Assembly (NCBI GenBank): GCA_943737045.1
Contig: CALSFV010000099.1
Coordinates: forward strand, 186,001-250,000
Direction of reading: 5' to 3'
From: Parapristionchus giblindavisi
Lineage: Eukaryota > Nematoda > Chromadorea > Rhabditida > Diplogasteridae
Length of the DNA stretch: 64,000 nt
Shown: one piece after another, positions 1 through 11,515 of the stretch
How the letters are laid out: the number at the start of each line of letters is the position of its first letter
Numbering within the stretch: the stretch's first letter is position 1
Program-made: the position numbers and the translations under genes
Notes under the pieces: model-generated
The model's database searches: none
What the model was told of the DNA's origin: nothing
Seen by the model: only the letters and a program-made list of their open reading frames with translations

Positions 1-470
1 TAGATAAGACCGGAGAATAACTTCCGGTCCTCTTATCGCTCATATTGCTGACTGGCTTTTTTGTATCTTAGTGGGCGTAGATCACCATCACTAATCGATA
101 TTTCAAATTAACCATTGAAGAAGCAGAGGGTTCAAAGACCAAAGTTCAAAATCAAAATGGTCAACATTCTTTCGGTTAAATGGATGCAAACTATTGAGTA
201 GCAAAGTTCGCTTTCCATCCAGATAAGAAAAAGGATGGAATTAGCTCGAACTTGATATGCTTCTAAACTCCGTAAGTCGGCGCTAAACTCCGTAAGTAAA
301 CACCGGGCAAGTGATCGATTACGGATCATTTTTTTTCCATTTTTTGAAATCTTTTATTTTGTGGAAATTCACTCATATTGACTTCCCTTAATCGTATTCT
401 AAAAATAGTTTCACCGTGCAAACCTCTTTCAATGATCACCTAATTGATTGATAGCATAAAATAGTTTTAT

Positions 471-592
471 TCTCCCTCTCTCCCTCTGCCTCTTCCTCTC
501 CTTCTCCCTCTCCCTCCCATCTCTCTCCCTCTCCCTCTCTGACTCTCCCCCTCTCCCTCTCTCCCTCTCTCCCTCTCCATCTCCTTCTCCAT
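471..592. repeat. CCCTCT-type polypyrimidine tract
   Basis: Degenerate run of CCCTCT/CTCCCT hexamers, almost pure pyrimidine on the plus strand. Such tracts recur through the left 19 kb of the window. The minus-strand frame rich in Arg and Glu here is a product of the repeat. Confidence 0.85.
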
Positions 593-867
593 CTTTGCTC
601 ACCCTAGATGGGCCAGTTTCATTGCCTCTCTCAAGCCGTTCACAATCATTTAATCTCATAACACTTTGATCTCAACCGTTCTACTATCACTCTCTCTCTC
701 TAGACTCTCTCTACATATTCCCCCTCTCTCCCTTTTCTCTTCTCCTTTCTTTATCGATCAGTTCAACTTTTCTACTTATCAGTATCTCTGCACTTGCATA
801 TCCCCATATTCGTCTAGCAGCATCTCTAACTACCCTTTCTAATCTTCTTATCCCACTGTACCTCTCA

Positions 868-915
868 TCCCTCTCCCTCTGCCTCTCCCTCTCCCTCTCC
901 CTCTCCCTCTCCCTC
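868..915. repeat. CCCTCT-type polypyrimidine tract
   Basis: About eight CCCTCT units, more regular than the tract near position 500. Confidence 0.85.
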
Positions 916-2265
916 ATATCCTTTTCATCTCTGTTCCTCTCATGCACCATTTACGAACTCATATGTCTCCATTCACATAAGAAATGAAATTCTTCCGTTC
1001 AAAGATCCAAACGATCAACGGTGCAGGGGAAAACATTGAACGCATAATGAGAGCTTGATGGGAATACCACAATACCTGACTCTCTGGCCAAAAGCACTCA
1101 CTCTGCTCTGCGAGAGAGTGTAAAATCATCACAAACAACCTCTAACACCTTGTAACACCTCTAACTGCTTCCTTCATCTCATACATTTCCCAATATATAT
1201 TTTTATTTTTTTATTTATTTATCTTTCCTTAAGCATTTCCTTATATTTAGCACAAATATATTTTGAATCCTCCGATTGTCGAATACCTTTACACCAACAA
1301 ATTGTGGTCAACTTTTTTTGAAATGCGTACGCTTACTTTTTCAAATTTTAAATCGTCGGCCGATTTCCCGGAAATGTGGAAGAATCGCATTAATTAGTCA
1401 TTTCCATGCCACTAATGAAACTCCTCCCCTGGTGTTATTGCCTAGGCCTTCTCTAATGAAAATTGCATGTAATTCGTGTTGATGTATGAACTGTTACGAG
1501 TTTTCTGGATACTAGAGCGCTCCCAATTCCCACTTAAAGAATAGTATAACTTTTTGTTATTCGCCAAATTAAGTGTATCCCAAAATAATGCGGACAGACA
1601 GATATAGTAGATGATATCATGGTTTTTTGGCTCTAAAACTGGTTAGATAAGGTAGGGAGAAAGATAACTGTAACTTGCTACATTGTGTAGGTGACTTATC
1701 TGACTACGGTAATCAGGGAAATGGAATTACTAAACGCATCTGATATGATGTTTGACCAAATTAATCGTTAGTTGTTCATAGATTATCATAGTATCACATG
1801 ATGAAAACCTTTTAATTAGACATTTTCGGTTCTGTTTCTGGAGTACATTACCGAAACACCGATCCGTTCGGCTTATACACAATATTATCATTGTTTTGTT
1901 TATCTATGTCACACAGCCATTACATCCTTCCTTTATATTATTCCCTTTTTTTTATAGTATTCCAATATAACTTGACTAGATAAGATTGAAGCCCCTTTGA
2001 TGATTGCACTAGTTACTGGTAAACACAGAGAACTTCCTTCGAATAAGATTCTATCATGGGGAAGACGTTCCGTGCAGGGGAAAAGGTAAATGGAATGTAA
2101 ATTGGACTCGAGGACGATTGAATGAGGATAGGTCGAACAAACTAAAGAGGAAGACTTGGATGAAGGAACTGAAAAAAAGTGGAATAAAACATATTGCCAA
2201 TGGCTTCTTCTAAATCTTAGCATGAAAAAAAGACATGAATTCAATTCTTAATTTACTGTATAAGA

Positions 2266-2745
2266 GTTTGCGTAAGAGTCGGACAGGCTCCAGTACAGCA
2301 AAAAAATAAGTTTTGAGATAATTACATTTTTGAGTACCTCTCGATATGTTAGAATACTAGGCAAACCCTCGTGGTATGCAAATTTTTTTTGAGCTCGGTA
2401 TGGAGCTCCAAAGAGAAAATGTGCGAGCGGAGACGAATAGGGCGCGTGGATGCGGTCATAATAGACTTGCAAAAAAATTTTTGTGAGAAAAACCTCCCAC
2501 AAAGCAAGTTATGATTTTTTTGTGGGGGTCGATTTAAAAATTCGCGAGGTCTCCACACAACAAATCCCGATAGGTTCGTTAACTCATCCATCAAACATCA
2601 AATCAGCGGCCTGTGTAGTGTAGTGGATAAGGTGTCTGCATTCAGTTTTGGCTGTCATGGGTTCGATCCCCCTTGCCGGACTTTTCTTTTGCTGATTTTG
2701 TTGCCGTAGAAAGATTGACATGTTTTACTGTGATTAGGAAATCTG
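2266..2745 (+). repeat. Left inverted-repeat arm
   Basis: Matches the complement of the right arm over nearly its whole length, including the tip, a segment around GAGCTCGGTATGGAGCTCC, the tRNA-like module, and the stretch ending ATTAGGAAATCTG next to the nested insertion. Confidence 0.8.
2607..2679 (+). other. tRNA-like module (left arm)
   Basis: It has the layout of a tRNA: an A-box-like stretch TAGTGTAGTGGATAAGG, a B-box GGTTCGATCCC, and a CGGC/GCCG pairing at the ends. The anticodon arm does not fold into a normal five-base-pair stem. It is probably tRNA-derived, like the head of a SINE, rather than a working tRNA gene. A and B boxes are the internal promoter of RNA polymerase III, so transcription is possible but not shown. 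Confidence 0.6.
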
Positions 2746-3409
2746 GGGTGGTATTCTTTTCTCAATTTCGGCATTTGCCGAAATATTTTTCGGCATTCCG
2801 AAATATATTTCGCACACACGCTATAAGATAGAGCGGTCTGCCGAAAATGAGAACGACGTTCCGAATGCCGAAATGTTGGCGAAATGATTCTTATTTTGTA
2901 ATAGAAAAATTCGGCGCACTTTTTGGAATCCCTAAATATATGAAGGGGGAACAGTGGAATTTCGGCATGTCGTTTTCATTTTAGCTATTCATTTTTTCCT
3001 CGTGCGGCTTTTATTACATTTTCTGTATTTGTGCTTACCCTCAGCGGTGGTTAATTCATTTTATATATGCCTAGTTACTCCGAGCGGCAGACATCAACAT
3101 TTTGATCAACCGACAAGCGAAGGAAAGAACGAGTGAAATGACGAATGAAAATCGAAATGAATGACAAACAATAATTTTAGGTACTAGGAAGAGAAACGAT
3201 TGAGAATGAAAGAAAGCAACATAGCCTATTGGTTGATTCATAAGTTGTCATGCGAATGGTCGGTGGTTCATGCCCCTCTTTAAACTTGTGTCTTTTGCGA
3301 AACAAGTGTGATCATTTTCAACACTTCCTTAAATATTTCGGCATGCCGCGAAATATTTCGGCACGCCGAAAATTTCGGCATTGCCGAAATCGACGAAAGA
3401 ATACCACCC
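2746..3409. mobile_element. 664-bp inverted-repeat element nested in the left arm
   Basis: The ends are GGGTGGTATTCTTT and its complement AAAGAATACCACCC, each followed inwards by TTTCGGCAT/TGCCGAAAT palindromes. It is flanked by CTG on both sides (2743-2745 and 3410-3412). The opposite arm of the host element keeps the uninterrupted sequence, giving an internal empty-site control and fixing the target duplication as CTG. No transposase-like frame lies inside, so it is a MITE-like non-autonomous element. Confidence 0.85.
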
Positions 3410-3450
3410 CTGTAAATAAAACAAACTTTTTTTATCTGCAAGTGTGAACT

Positions 3451-3813
3451 TTAACAACAAAAGGAGTGAAACAAAGACGATTTTTTAAAGTCATCTCCAG
3501 ATTCTTCTCCATCCCATGTCGCATCCGAATCCTTGCCATAGTCGTCCACTTCTACATACAACTCGTTATCCTCGTCGAAGAATATCTGATCCTCTGTTGC
3601 AGCTTGAAGCTTGGAGATGATGACTTGAGCGAGCTTCCTATCTTCTTGAGTGACGTCAGAAGGATCCAACGATGTAGGGTAGCCTTCTGCGAGAAGGGCA
3701 ACGACGATTGAAGGTGTGATTGAATAACTAAATCGATAGTGATCTACACTGACAAACAAGCTTGAACGTTTGATCTTTACAACTACAAAATCAGCAAAAG
3801 AAAAGTGCCGCAA
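3451..3813 (-). CDS. Hypothetical 120-aa frame in the centre of the palindromic element
   Basis: An intact ATG-to-stop frame occupies nearly the whole central segment between the inverted arms. The C-terminal half is acidic (DDYGKDSDATWDGEESGDD) and there is no transmembrane segment or recognised domain. Its first codons overlap a partial copy of the tRNA-module tail, so the start may be fortuitous. It could be a captured host fragment, a remnant of an element protein, or chance. Confidence 0.25.
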   Translation of the reverse strand: MRHFSFADFVVVKIKRSSLFVSVDHYRFSYSITPSIVVALLAEGYPTSLDPSDVTQEDRKLAQVIISKLQAATEDQIFFDEDNELYVEVDDYGKDSDATWDGEESGDDFKKSSLFHSFCC

Positions 3814-3819
3814 GGGGAT

Positions 3820-4516
3820 CGTTAAAGTTCACACTTGCAGATAAAAAAGTGTGTTTTATTTACAGATTTCCTAATCACAGTAAAACATGTCAATCTTTCT
3901 ACGGCAACAAAATCAGCAAAAGAAAAGTCCGGCAAGGGGGATCGAACCCATGACAGCCAAAACTGAATGCAGACACCTTATCCACTACACTACACAGGCC
4001 GCTGTTTCGATGTCTGATAGATGAGTTAACGAACCTATCGGGATTTGTTGTGTGGAGACTTCGCGAATTTTTAAATCGACCCCCACAAAAAAATCATAAC
4101 TTGCTTTGATGGAGGTTTTTTCTCTCATCAATTTTTTGGCAAGTCTATCATGACCGCATCCACGCGCCCTATTCGTCTCCGCTCGCACATTTTTGGTTGA
4201 ATTAAAATAATATTTGTATCTCTCGGCTAACACGTTTTTTTATATAACGCTAATCATCATTATGATCCTCATACAAATTGAGCAAGGGTTGCTCTTGTGA
4301 CTTTTCTGTTTCCTTCAACGGATCTCCAGCTATAGTCGAAAACTCTGAAAAAGGGCCATCTTTGGAGCTCCATACCGAGCTCAAAAAATTTTGCATAACA
4401 CGAGGGTTTGCCTAGTATTCTAACATATCGAGAGGTACTCAAAATGTTATAAACTCAAAACTTATTTATTTTGCTGTACGGGATCCCGTTGCTGACTGTC
4501 CGACTCTTACGCAAAC
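3820..4516 (-). repeat. Right inverted-repeat arm
   Basis: Complement of the left arm (2266-2745 plus 3410-3457). Unlike the left arm, it is continuous across the point equivalent to position 2745/3410. It contains an additional segment of about 160 bp near 4190-4360 that is absent from the left arm. Confidence 0.8.
3928..4002 (-). other. tRNA-like module (right arm)
   Basis: Near-identical inverted copy of the module at 2607-2679, with the same A-box, B-box and CGGC/GCCG ends. A direct partial copy of its 3' flank lies at 3784-3820. Confidence 0.6.
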
Positions 4517-5073
4517 GAGCTCATAAGACCAAATAGTTAATCTAGACAGTCATAAAATATTTAAAAAAAGAACTTGTCAATCTATTGGTCGATATTTATC
4601 AATCAATATTTCTCAGTCCATAATGAACAACTCTTCCATCGTTATCATTTCATTTTAGAGATCAAAGAAACAATTGGAACAGTGAACATAGAGTTCATCT
4701 TCCTTATTGTGCGAACTCCTTTCGATATACCTAATCATGTGATGATTGATAACAAAACATCAAAGATCAATCGTCCACACACTTATCATAACATTACACA
4801 ACATGAAAAGGAGTACAAACCTAACTGGAAATAGAACACGTGATGAGTGAAGTTGATTGGTTGGAATGAATTACCGATAAGCTTCCATTTTGAATTACAA
4901 TCGTCTTATCCTGGGGTGTCAAACAAATGGCTCACTGGACTTCAACACTAGTATAGCTCACACTGACAATGACAACAAGGCACAGATACATATTTGTGCA
5001 AGAATCATCAATAAACAATATATGTAAAATAATATAATAACTGAACATTTCAAATTCAAGTCGGAACTGATAC

Positions 5074-5105
5074 CCGAACCCGGAACCGGGAACCGGGAAC
5101 TGGAA
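5074..5105. repeat. Short GGAACCGG-type tandem repeat
   Basis: Three to four degenerate copies of a seven- to eight-base GGAACCG motif. Confidence 0.6.
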
Positions 5106-5303
5106 TCCGTGCAATATCATCTGTATGTGTTGATATTGTGCGTATAAAATGTACTTGCATAAGAAAATGACAAATGGTGCTAACGAACGGAAGTCACGAT
5201 CGAGAGACGGGCGAGATGTAGCCTTGTACATCTTGCCCCGCCTCTAGATTGTCTCTCCGCTGCCTCTCTCTAACCCGGCTGACCTTCGCCGCGCGCTATA
5301 TCA

Positions 5304-5313
5304 TATATAAAAG
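5304..5313 (+). promoter_or_regulatory. TATA-like box without an identified gene
   Basis: TATATAAAAG follows a GC-rich segment (CCGCGCGC). It is the same ten bases as the TATA box of the peroxidase gene at 22271. Only short open frames follow, so a promoter role is unproven. Confidence 0.25.
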
Positions 5314-6079
5314 AGATCGGCAAGTGTATTTTATACGGTCAATAAGGAAGAAACCTGCAAAGGGGTAATCTCTTCCATGTTCGAGAAGGTTTGGAGAAAA
5401 GGATCTTCAAGTACATCGCATCCATATTCAACCATATGGTGCAATATTGCCTTGTGACAGTGAGAGAGCATTGGACACCGAAGAGACCGTCCTCTCACTG
5501 TTTATCCTCCTTTAAGCTTCTTCTCGAGATCAAACCATCATATTACGGATTCATTCAGATTAATCATCGTTATGACATTAGCAATAGTAAATGACGACTA
5601 CCTGTCTATATAATTTACTGTCATGCGCTTTTCTTATTATAACTCCATAAGATATCTTTTACTAATATTACCGTGATCATTACTGTGCGTTGAAACATGC
5701 ACCAAATCTTTTCTTCACAGAGCACTACAGAGTAAGCGTATGTTTCTGTATATCACGAATAGCGCATCATAGGTGTTACTAAAGCTTATCTTGTCAAGTT
5801 TTCACATGAGATATCTAGGTTATGGAAGAATTGTCGTTGTCAATGTCCTACACTACACAGAGAACGAATAAAATCATAAAGAATGATCAGGTTTCTATGC
5901 TTTGATCATTTTCATTGAGTGTGAGAGATATCATTGGAAGATCCCCAATTTCCTCCTTTATGTTCTACTCTCTCTTCTTTCTCGACACAATATTTCCCAT
6001 ATAGGGCATGAATATTTTGGGGACGTCGAGCCAATGTTTGTGTCTCTGTCACATGGACACCCATCATGGGACTCCCCCA

Positions 6080-6177
6080 TCTCTACCTCTACCTCTTCCC
6101 CTCCCTCTCCCCTCCCTCTCCCTCTCCCTCTCCCTCTCTCTCTCCCTCTCCCTCTCCCTCTCCCTCTCCCTCTCCCC
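6080..6177. repeat. CCCTCT-type polypyrimidine tract
   Basis: About 15 CCCTCT/TACCTC hexamers. Both strands are open here only because of the hexamer period. Confidence 0.85.
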
Positions 6178-8637
6178 AACATCTGTCTCCAGTATGGTTA
6201 TCATCGGATTCGCTATCATTTGATGGCGTCTGATCAGAAACAAAACTATTATATTATGATCGGTCCTGCTAGACAATACAATACGTGATGAGTTGAGATC
6301 CATGATCTCTGAGGATGTGAAGTCCTTTTGATTTAGGTTCATTTGGGAGAAATCACCTTTTTTCGGGTGTAAAATGAGCTAGCGACTCTCTTTCACTCTT
6401 GGGTTATCTACAGATTTACGATTTTTTACGATTTATAACACATTTATCAAGAGTAGGACTCTGATGTGCATGGGGAAAAAGCTCTTCTTACTTCCGACAG
6501 TCCCAGAACACCGACGTTGATCTTCATATGCGCGTCTTCGATTTTACAAATCCGAGAAGATCGGCAGACAGTTTGGAGATGACCGAAGAAGTTGGCTTCC
6601 CATGATTGGGTCTCACTGCCACGGTGACCCAATCCGGCTTGGCAGGGATTCTTGATGCTCAGAGCAAAATGAACGGGCGACCGCTAAAGATGACTGACAC
6701 AAACGAGAATGATTCTACAGATTTGCCTGTTAATTGTGGATAGACAAATGCATAAAGAAGATGATCGACAATTGGTAATGCAATTGTGATAGTAATCAAT
6801 ATTCTCCTCGTTCTCGCCACATACTTCAGTGGAGTTTTTTCGGTGCATTATCACTCTCTGTCTCTAAACAACGATCCGTCGCATGCCTTTCGTGGTTTGG
6901 AATGTACATATGACCCGGTGTTTGTTGGTCGCAATCCTTTGTGTGAAACAGCTCAACTGATAAGAAACTCAATGATACTTCAAGGCGATCAAACCAATCC
7001 GACCATACTCTCCGTCGTAGATACAGGAACTACCGAGAGAGAGATTTTCGATTTGGAGATTATTTCAAGCTGATCTCAAACTTCACTCCGACTCTCCAAA
7101 ACTCTTACCACGCTCTCTCGCGCAGAGAAATTCAATGTTCAAAAAAAGAGCGAGAGAGTGTGTAAAACGAGGACAGCCTTTTTTCTGCATTTTCTTTTCT
7201 TTCTGAACAGAGCCCAAGGACACCAGAAGATAAGGGGATAAGGAGTACCCAGAGAGTTTTCTCTCAGTTTGGTATTGCTGATAACAAGTGCATGAGGATA
7301 TTCTAGAAGATAAATTGATCAATACTAAACGATGAGACAATCATATGTTTCATTGACATTTACGATGAAAAGAATGTGATGAATCGTCATCTCACACGCT
7401 TTGTTAGAGACATTAAATTCGAACTATCCATCGACAGAGACGAATTGAATCTTAACAAATACATAGTAAATATTGATAAATAATGTACAACTCTAACACC
7501 AAAACACAGTTTCTCCATGTAAGATGTAGAGTTGAGACTTGACAATTAGCCTGGGACTTTGCCTCATTGTTTTTTGAATCTTCATGACGTCTTCCTTCAT
7601 CCCTATTGGGATTTGATTACTTATTACATATAAATACGTAGGAGAAATCTTTTGAACGATGAAAGCCTAAAGGTGTCTTTTTGTTCATAATGATTGGAAC
7701 CCAGCGGGTCCAGTTCGACCATCTTGGAATATCCCATTACGAACTTCCATCCAGACCCATTTAACTGTTACTGAGGGCAAGTCGAGCGAAAAGGACTTGT
7801 GAACTCCTATTAGATGCGTCCCGATAATCGCCACATGTCCTTTCTATACACATGCCGACTAAATGAGATGTTATAACTAATACAGCCAAGTTTATGAAAC
7901 GATGCAAGAATATTTGAATAACAATGAAAACCGATAATTAAATTCCAATTTATCGACCTTTTCCATTGCAATTCCGGACTTAATTGAATTCCAATTCGAA
8001 AATGTCAAAATGACAACATTGCATTCGATCTGTCGTTGATCTTTAGTGGAAAAATAGCAAAAGATCAAAAAGTTCACATATCTGAAAGGTATTTCACTCT
8101 TGGTATTCAACTAGCCCACGCTCTGTCAAATACACTCTTTGAATGACTTTGATGCAGGTATCCGTTCGAGAATTTTAAAAAAAATGAAAAGAGAAGCAGA
8201 GAAAACTCTCCTTAATCTGCATACTCTCTCGCCTGTTTTTCTTTTATTTTCTCCAATTTTTGAAGAGATCGTTTCTTCATTCCACTCCTTCCTCTATTCT
8301 CTATCATCAAGATATATCATCTTCCACAGTTCGCTATAGATCTTTCCTAATCTATGCCAAATTGTTTTTTTCTAACTTTACAAATACCAATTTCAGTAAT
8401 ATTAATGACTCACTAATCTCTAAATTCGTTCATTACGTAATTCAACCAAAAGCAAGAGATCTGATGACGTCATATCCTCATCCTACCATACCCTCAATCA
8501 ATAATGTGTTCATTAATGACTACGTCAGAATCGTCCATTATACCCCGTCCTCCATCTAATTTCCCCTCCTTTCTCCTCTCGCACTATAGTAGTAGGCCCT
8601 CTTTGGGGTAATGAGAATAGTCGGATGGAATGAGAAG

Positions 8638-8690
8638 AAGAGGGGAGGGGAGGGGAGAGAGGGAGAGGGAGAGAGGGAGAGGGAGAGGAT
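8638..8690. repeat. GGGAGA polypurine tract
   Basis: Runs of GGGAGA/GGGGA, i.e. the CCCTCT motif in the opposite orientation to most tracts in the window. Confidence 0.8.
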
Positions 8691-8804
8691 GAAGAAAATG
8701 GAATAGGAGAAATGACTAAGATGGAAGAAGAGAGAAGGATCCTACGTTCCTATCTTAAATATTCTTTCAGATATTATATACAAGATTCGTTATGATGTAG
8801 GGAT

Positions 8805-8842
8805 TCTCTCCCTCTCCTTCCCTCTCTCCCAATCCTGCTCTG

Positions 8843-8898
<56 letters not shown>

Positions 8899-8997
8899 AC
8901 TCTCTCTCACTCTCAATAACTTCCGGTCAAAATTCATTACTCTACCTCTTATCTTCCGTTCCTTCTCTCCCTCCCTCTCCTCCCTCTCCCTCTCTAA
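8805..8997. repeat. Pyrimidine-rich tract with a CT microsatellite
   Basis: Contains an almost pure (CT)n run at about 8847-8893 within CCCTCT-type sequence. Confidence 0.85.
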
Positions 8998-9113
8998 ACC
9001 CCTGAGGCATGACTCTAGTCCATCTTAAGCTCCGCCCCTTTTCGTTCTTCTTCTTCTTCCAACCCTCAGGGCCCTTCAGTCATCCCCCATCTACAAATCT
9101 ACAATAAGTCCCA

Positions 9114-9197
9114 ATGATGTCCTCATCGTCTACATCCAACACTTCATCTACAGTATTCCAACGTCGCTACCACAGTCAACCACCGAGATATCCCAGG
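9114..9197 (+). CDS. Possible first coding exon of the gene at 16634-18995
   Basis: ATG in the context CCAATG opens a 28-codon Ser/Thr-rich stretch (begins MMSSSSTSNTSS, ends QPPRYPR) that stops at a strong donor, AGG followed by GTGAGT. It ends in phase 0, and the exon at 16634 begins in phase 0, so the two could join. The implied intron is about 7.4 kb, much longer than any other intron here. There may be exons in between, or this may be a separate gene. Transcript data are needed to confirm the link. Confidence 0.35.
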
Positions 9198-9801
9198 GTG
9201 AGTGACCGAAAATCATTAGGGTCCGGTACAGGTACAGATCGGTTTTCAATCGGGTTATACCGACAGTACCCATCCGACACGGGTCCTGCTTATTGTTCAT
9301 AATCAATCGAACATGCATGCAATCACAAAAACCTTATTAAGTGCTATAGACTTCACTATTATAGAACAATTTGCAAAAAAACGTGGGAAACGAGACTAGA
9401 TTTTAATCTTCCCACAGAAAATATCTCTATTTTGAACTTTTTTCCTTGATAAGGAGAGGGAATCAGAAAACACAGTTCACATTACTTCCCACGCTTTCCC
9501 TCAATATCTCCAGAATTCCGAAAACCGAGAAATTCCCAAAGTCGAGTGGATACTATTTATATCTGTGTAGTGTGTGTATTTCTGTAATGCTCTCGGTGTT
9601 TGGTGTAGTTTACTTTGCCGTAAGATCAGTAAGCTTCCTTGGGTTACTCCATCGTTTTTCTTTACTCTGTCTTTGTCACTCTTCTCTAATTCTCTTCTCT
9701 TATCATATCTCTCATCTTTCTAATCCATCGGAAAAGTGTTAGCTACACGGTAGTGGCGCCACTATCAGACATTTTATCTCTAGATTATCATTTATTGCAT
9801 C

Positions 9802-9880
9802 TCTACCTCTGCCCCCTCCCTCTCCCTCTTCTCCTCCCTCTACCTCTCCCCATCCCTCTCCCTCTCCTCCCTCTCAATTA
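9802..9880. repeat. CCCTCT-type polypyrimidine tract
   Basis: Degenerate CCCTCT/CCTCTT hexamers on the plus strand. Confidence 0.8.
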
Positions 9881-10285
9881 CTCTGGACATCAACGTCAAC
9901 GCCACCATATCTCTTCCCACTCTCCTCTATTACCACACTATCTCGTCCTCTCTTTCTCTGCACTCTCTCCATTTCCCACACTCTCTCCACTCGCGCACTA
10001 TGACCGGCGCTGTCGACTGGCTGTACAAACTATGAGGGGAGAAGCGAACCTCGAGGATGGATGAGAGATTGTGTGATCAGAAGAGACGACAGAGAAGCAG
10101 AGACACAATGACTGCGAGATAGTACACGAATGGGAGAGAGTGGTAGAGAAAGAGAGAGCGAGATAGTATGGATAAGTGAGAGAGTGATAGAGAGTGATGA
10201 GAGAGTATGGGAATAGGAGAGAGTAGAACGAGGGAAGAGATAGATTTGTATGTTTTGCGATAGGCGCCAGGCGACTTCTGATTCT

Positions 10286-10376
10286 ACCTCTTCCTCTAAC
10301 TTTACCTCCCTCTACCTCTCCCTCTCCCTCTCCCTCTCCCTCTACCTCTCCCTCTCCCTCTACCCCTACCTCTTAG
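10286..10376. repeat. CCCTCT/TACCTC polypyrimidine tract
   Basis: Alternating CCCTCT and TACCTC hexamers. Confidence 0.8.
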
Positions 10377-10545
10377 ATCTCCTCTTCTTTCCCCTCTTCA
10401 TATACTTCAACTTCCGTTCTCCTCACAACATGATTCGTTCCTCCATTATTCCTCTACACGTCAGAAGTTTATGATTTATCCTTCATGACTGACAGAGACC
10501 AATAGTTTATGCCATGCCTCTAGAACAAAGTATCAATGCAGTTTT

Positions 10546-10665
10546 CTCCCTTTCCCTCTGGAGTCTCTCCCTCTCCCTCTAGAGTCTCTCCCTCTCCCTC
10601 TGACTCACTCTATCTCCCTCTAGAGTCTCTCCCTCTCTCTCTAGAGTCTCTCCCTCTCCTTTTCC
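10546..10665. repeat. Tandem repeat built on TCTAGAGTCTCTCCCTCTCC
   Basis: Roughly 20-21-bp units in which CTAGAG or CTGGAG punctuates CCCTCT runs; about five degenerate copies. Confidence 0.75.
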
Positions 10666-10814
10666 TTCCCGGAATGTTTCCTCATCGTTCGTTATGGGAC
10701 GAGAAAGGAAAGAGGAACTGAAAGAGAAAGAACCTCTTCTGAATCCAAAGAACATATTCTAAAGAGTCCGTTAAATTGGTTCCAGTCGCAAGCCTGAATC
10801 CCCTCTTCCTTATG

Positions 10815-11515
10815 GTTTCTCCCTCTCCCGCTTGGTTTTCTCCCTCTCCCTCTCTTAGTTCTCTCCTGCTCCCTCTTTGTTCTCTCTCTCCCTCTCCCTC
10901 TTAGTTTTCTCCCTCTCCCTCTTAGTTCTCTCCCTCTCCCTCTTAGTTCTCTCCCTCTCCCTCTTAGTTCTCTCCCTCTTCCTTATGGTTCTCTCCCTCT
11001 CCCTTTTGGATCTCTCCCTCTCCCTCTCCCTCTAGTTCTCTCCCTCTCCCTCTCCCCCTCTTTGTTCTCTCTCTCCCTCTCCCTCTTAGTTCTCTCCCTC
11101 TCCCTCTTAGTTCTCTCCCTCTTCCTTATGGTTCTCTCCCTCTCCCTTTTGGATCTCTCCCTCTCCCTCTCCCTCTAGTTCTCTCCCTCTCCCTCTCCCC
11201 CTCTTTGTTCTCTCTCTCCCTCTCCCTCTTAGTTCTCTCCCTCTCCCTCTTAGTTCTCTCCCTCTTCCTTATGGTTCTCTCCCTCTCCCTTTTGGATCTC
11301 TCCCTCTCCCTCTCCCTCTAGTTCTCTCCCTCTCCCTCTCCCCCTCTTTGTTCTCTCTCTCCCTCTCCCTCTTAGTTCTCTCCCTCTCCCTCTTAGTTCT
11401 CTCCCTCTTCCTTATGGTTCTCTCCCTCTCCCTTTTGGATCTCTCCCTCTCCCTCTCCCTCTAGTTCTCTCCCTCTCCCTCTCCCCCTCTTTGTTCTCTC
11501 TCTCCCTCTTGGTTT
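10815..11515. repeat. 143-bp higher-order pyrimidine minisatellite
   Basis: Three consecutive, apparently identical 143-bp units start at 11061, 11204 and 11347, with a partial fourth from 11490. A variant unit from 10876 is longer by 42 bp, equal to two extra copies of a 21-bp submotif (core TTAGTTCTCTCCCTC). Each unit is a fixed series of TTAG, TTATGG, TTTTGGA, CTAG and TTTG spacers in CCCTCT sequence. This points to recent unequal exchange or slippage at the 143-bp level. Confidence 0.9.

Larger units (their letters stand above)
1..2261. other. Gene-free AT-rich DNA
   Basis: No exon, RNA gene or transposon could be supported. Short open frames lack splice context or recognisable protein character. 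The only clear structure is two polypyrimidine tracts, listed separately. Confidence 0.5.
2262..4525. mobile_element. Long palindromic (foldback) element with tRNA-like arms
   Basis: The sequence from about 2266 to 2745 recurs in inverted orientation at about 3866-4516, with small indels. Once the nested insertion at 2746-3409 is removed, the left arm continues at 3410-3457 and matches 3820-3865. The arms are therefore roughly 520 and 700 bp, around a central segment of about 360 bp. The right arm has about 160 bp extra near 4190-4360. The outer tips share GTTTGCGTAAGAGTCGGACAG less its last base (2266 onward; complement ending 4516). Exact ends and target duplication are not resolved. It may be a non-autonomous foldback DNA transposon; no transposase was recognised, so the superfamily is open. 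Confidence 0.75.
4526..9113. other. Gene-poor stretch with simple repeats
   Basis: No coding exon could be supported. It holds a TATA-like element near 5304, short GGAACCGG repeats, and the polypyrimidine and polypurine tracts listed separately. Confidence 0.4.

Noticed and set aside
2607..2679. Functional tRNA gene
   Set aside because: The anticodon arm does not pair and the acceptor stem holds only about four pairs. The sequence is also duplicated inside a mobile element.
5391..5594. 67-codon frame downstream of the TATA-like box at 5304
   Set aside because: No recognisable domain, signal or splice support; proximity to a TATA-like motif is not enough.
6786..7073. 95-codon frame with a signal-peptide-like start
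   Set aside because: The first codon is GTG, with no in-frame ATG upstream before a stop, and no splice acceptor was clear. A eukaryotic gene is not supported.
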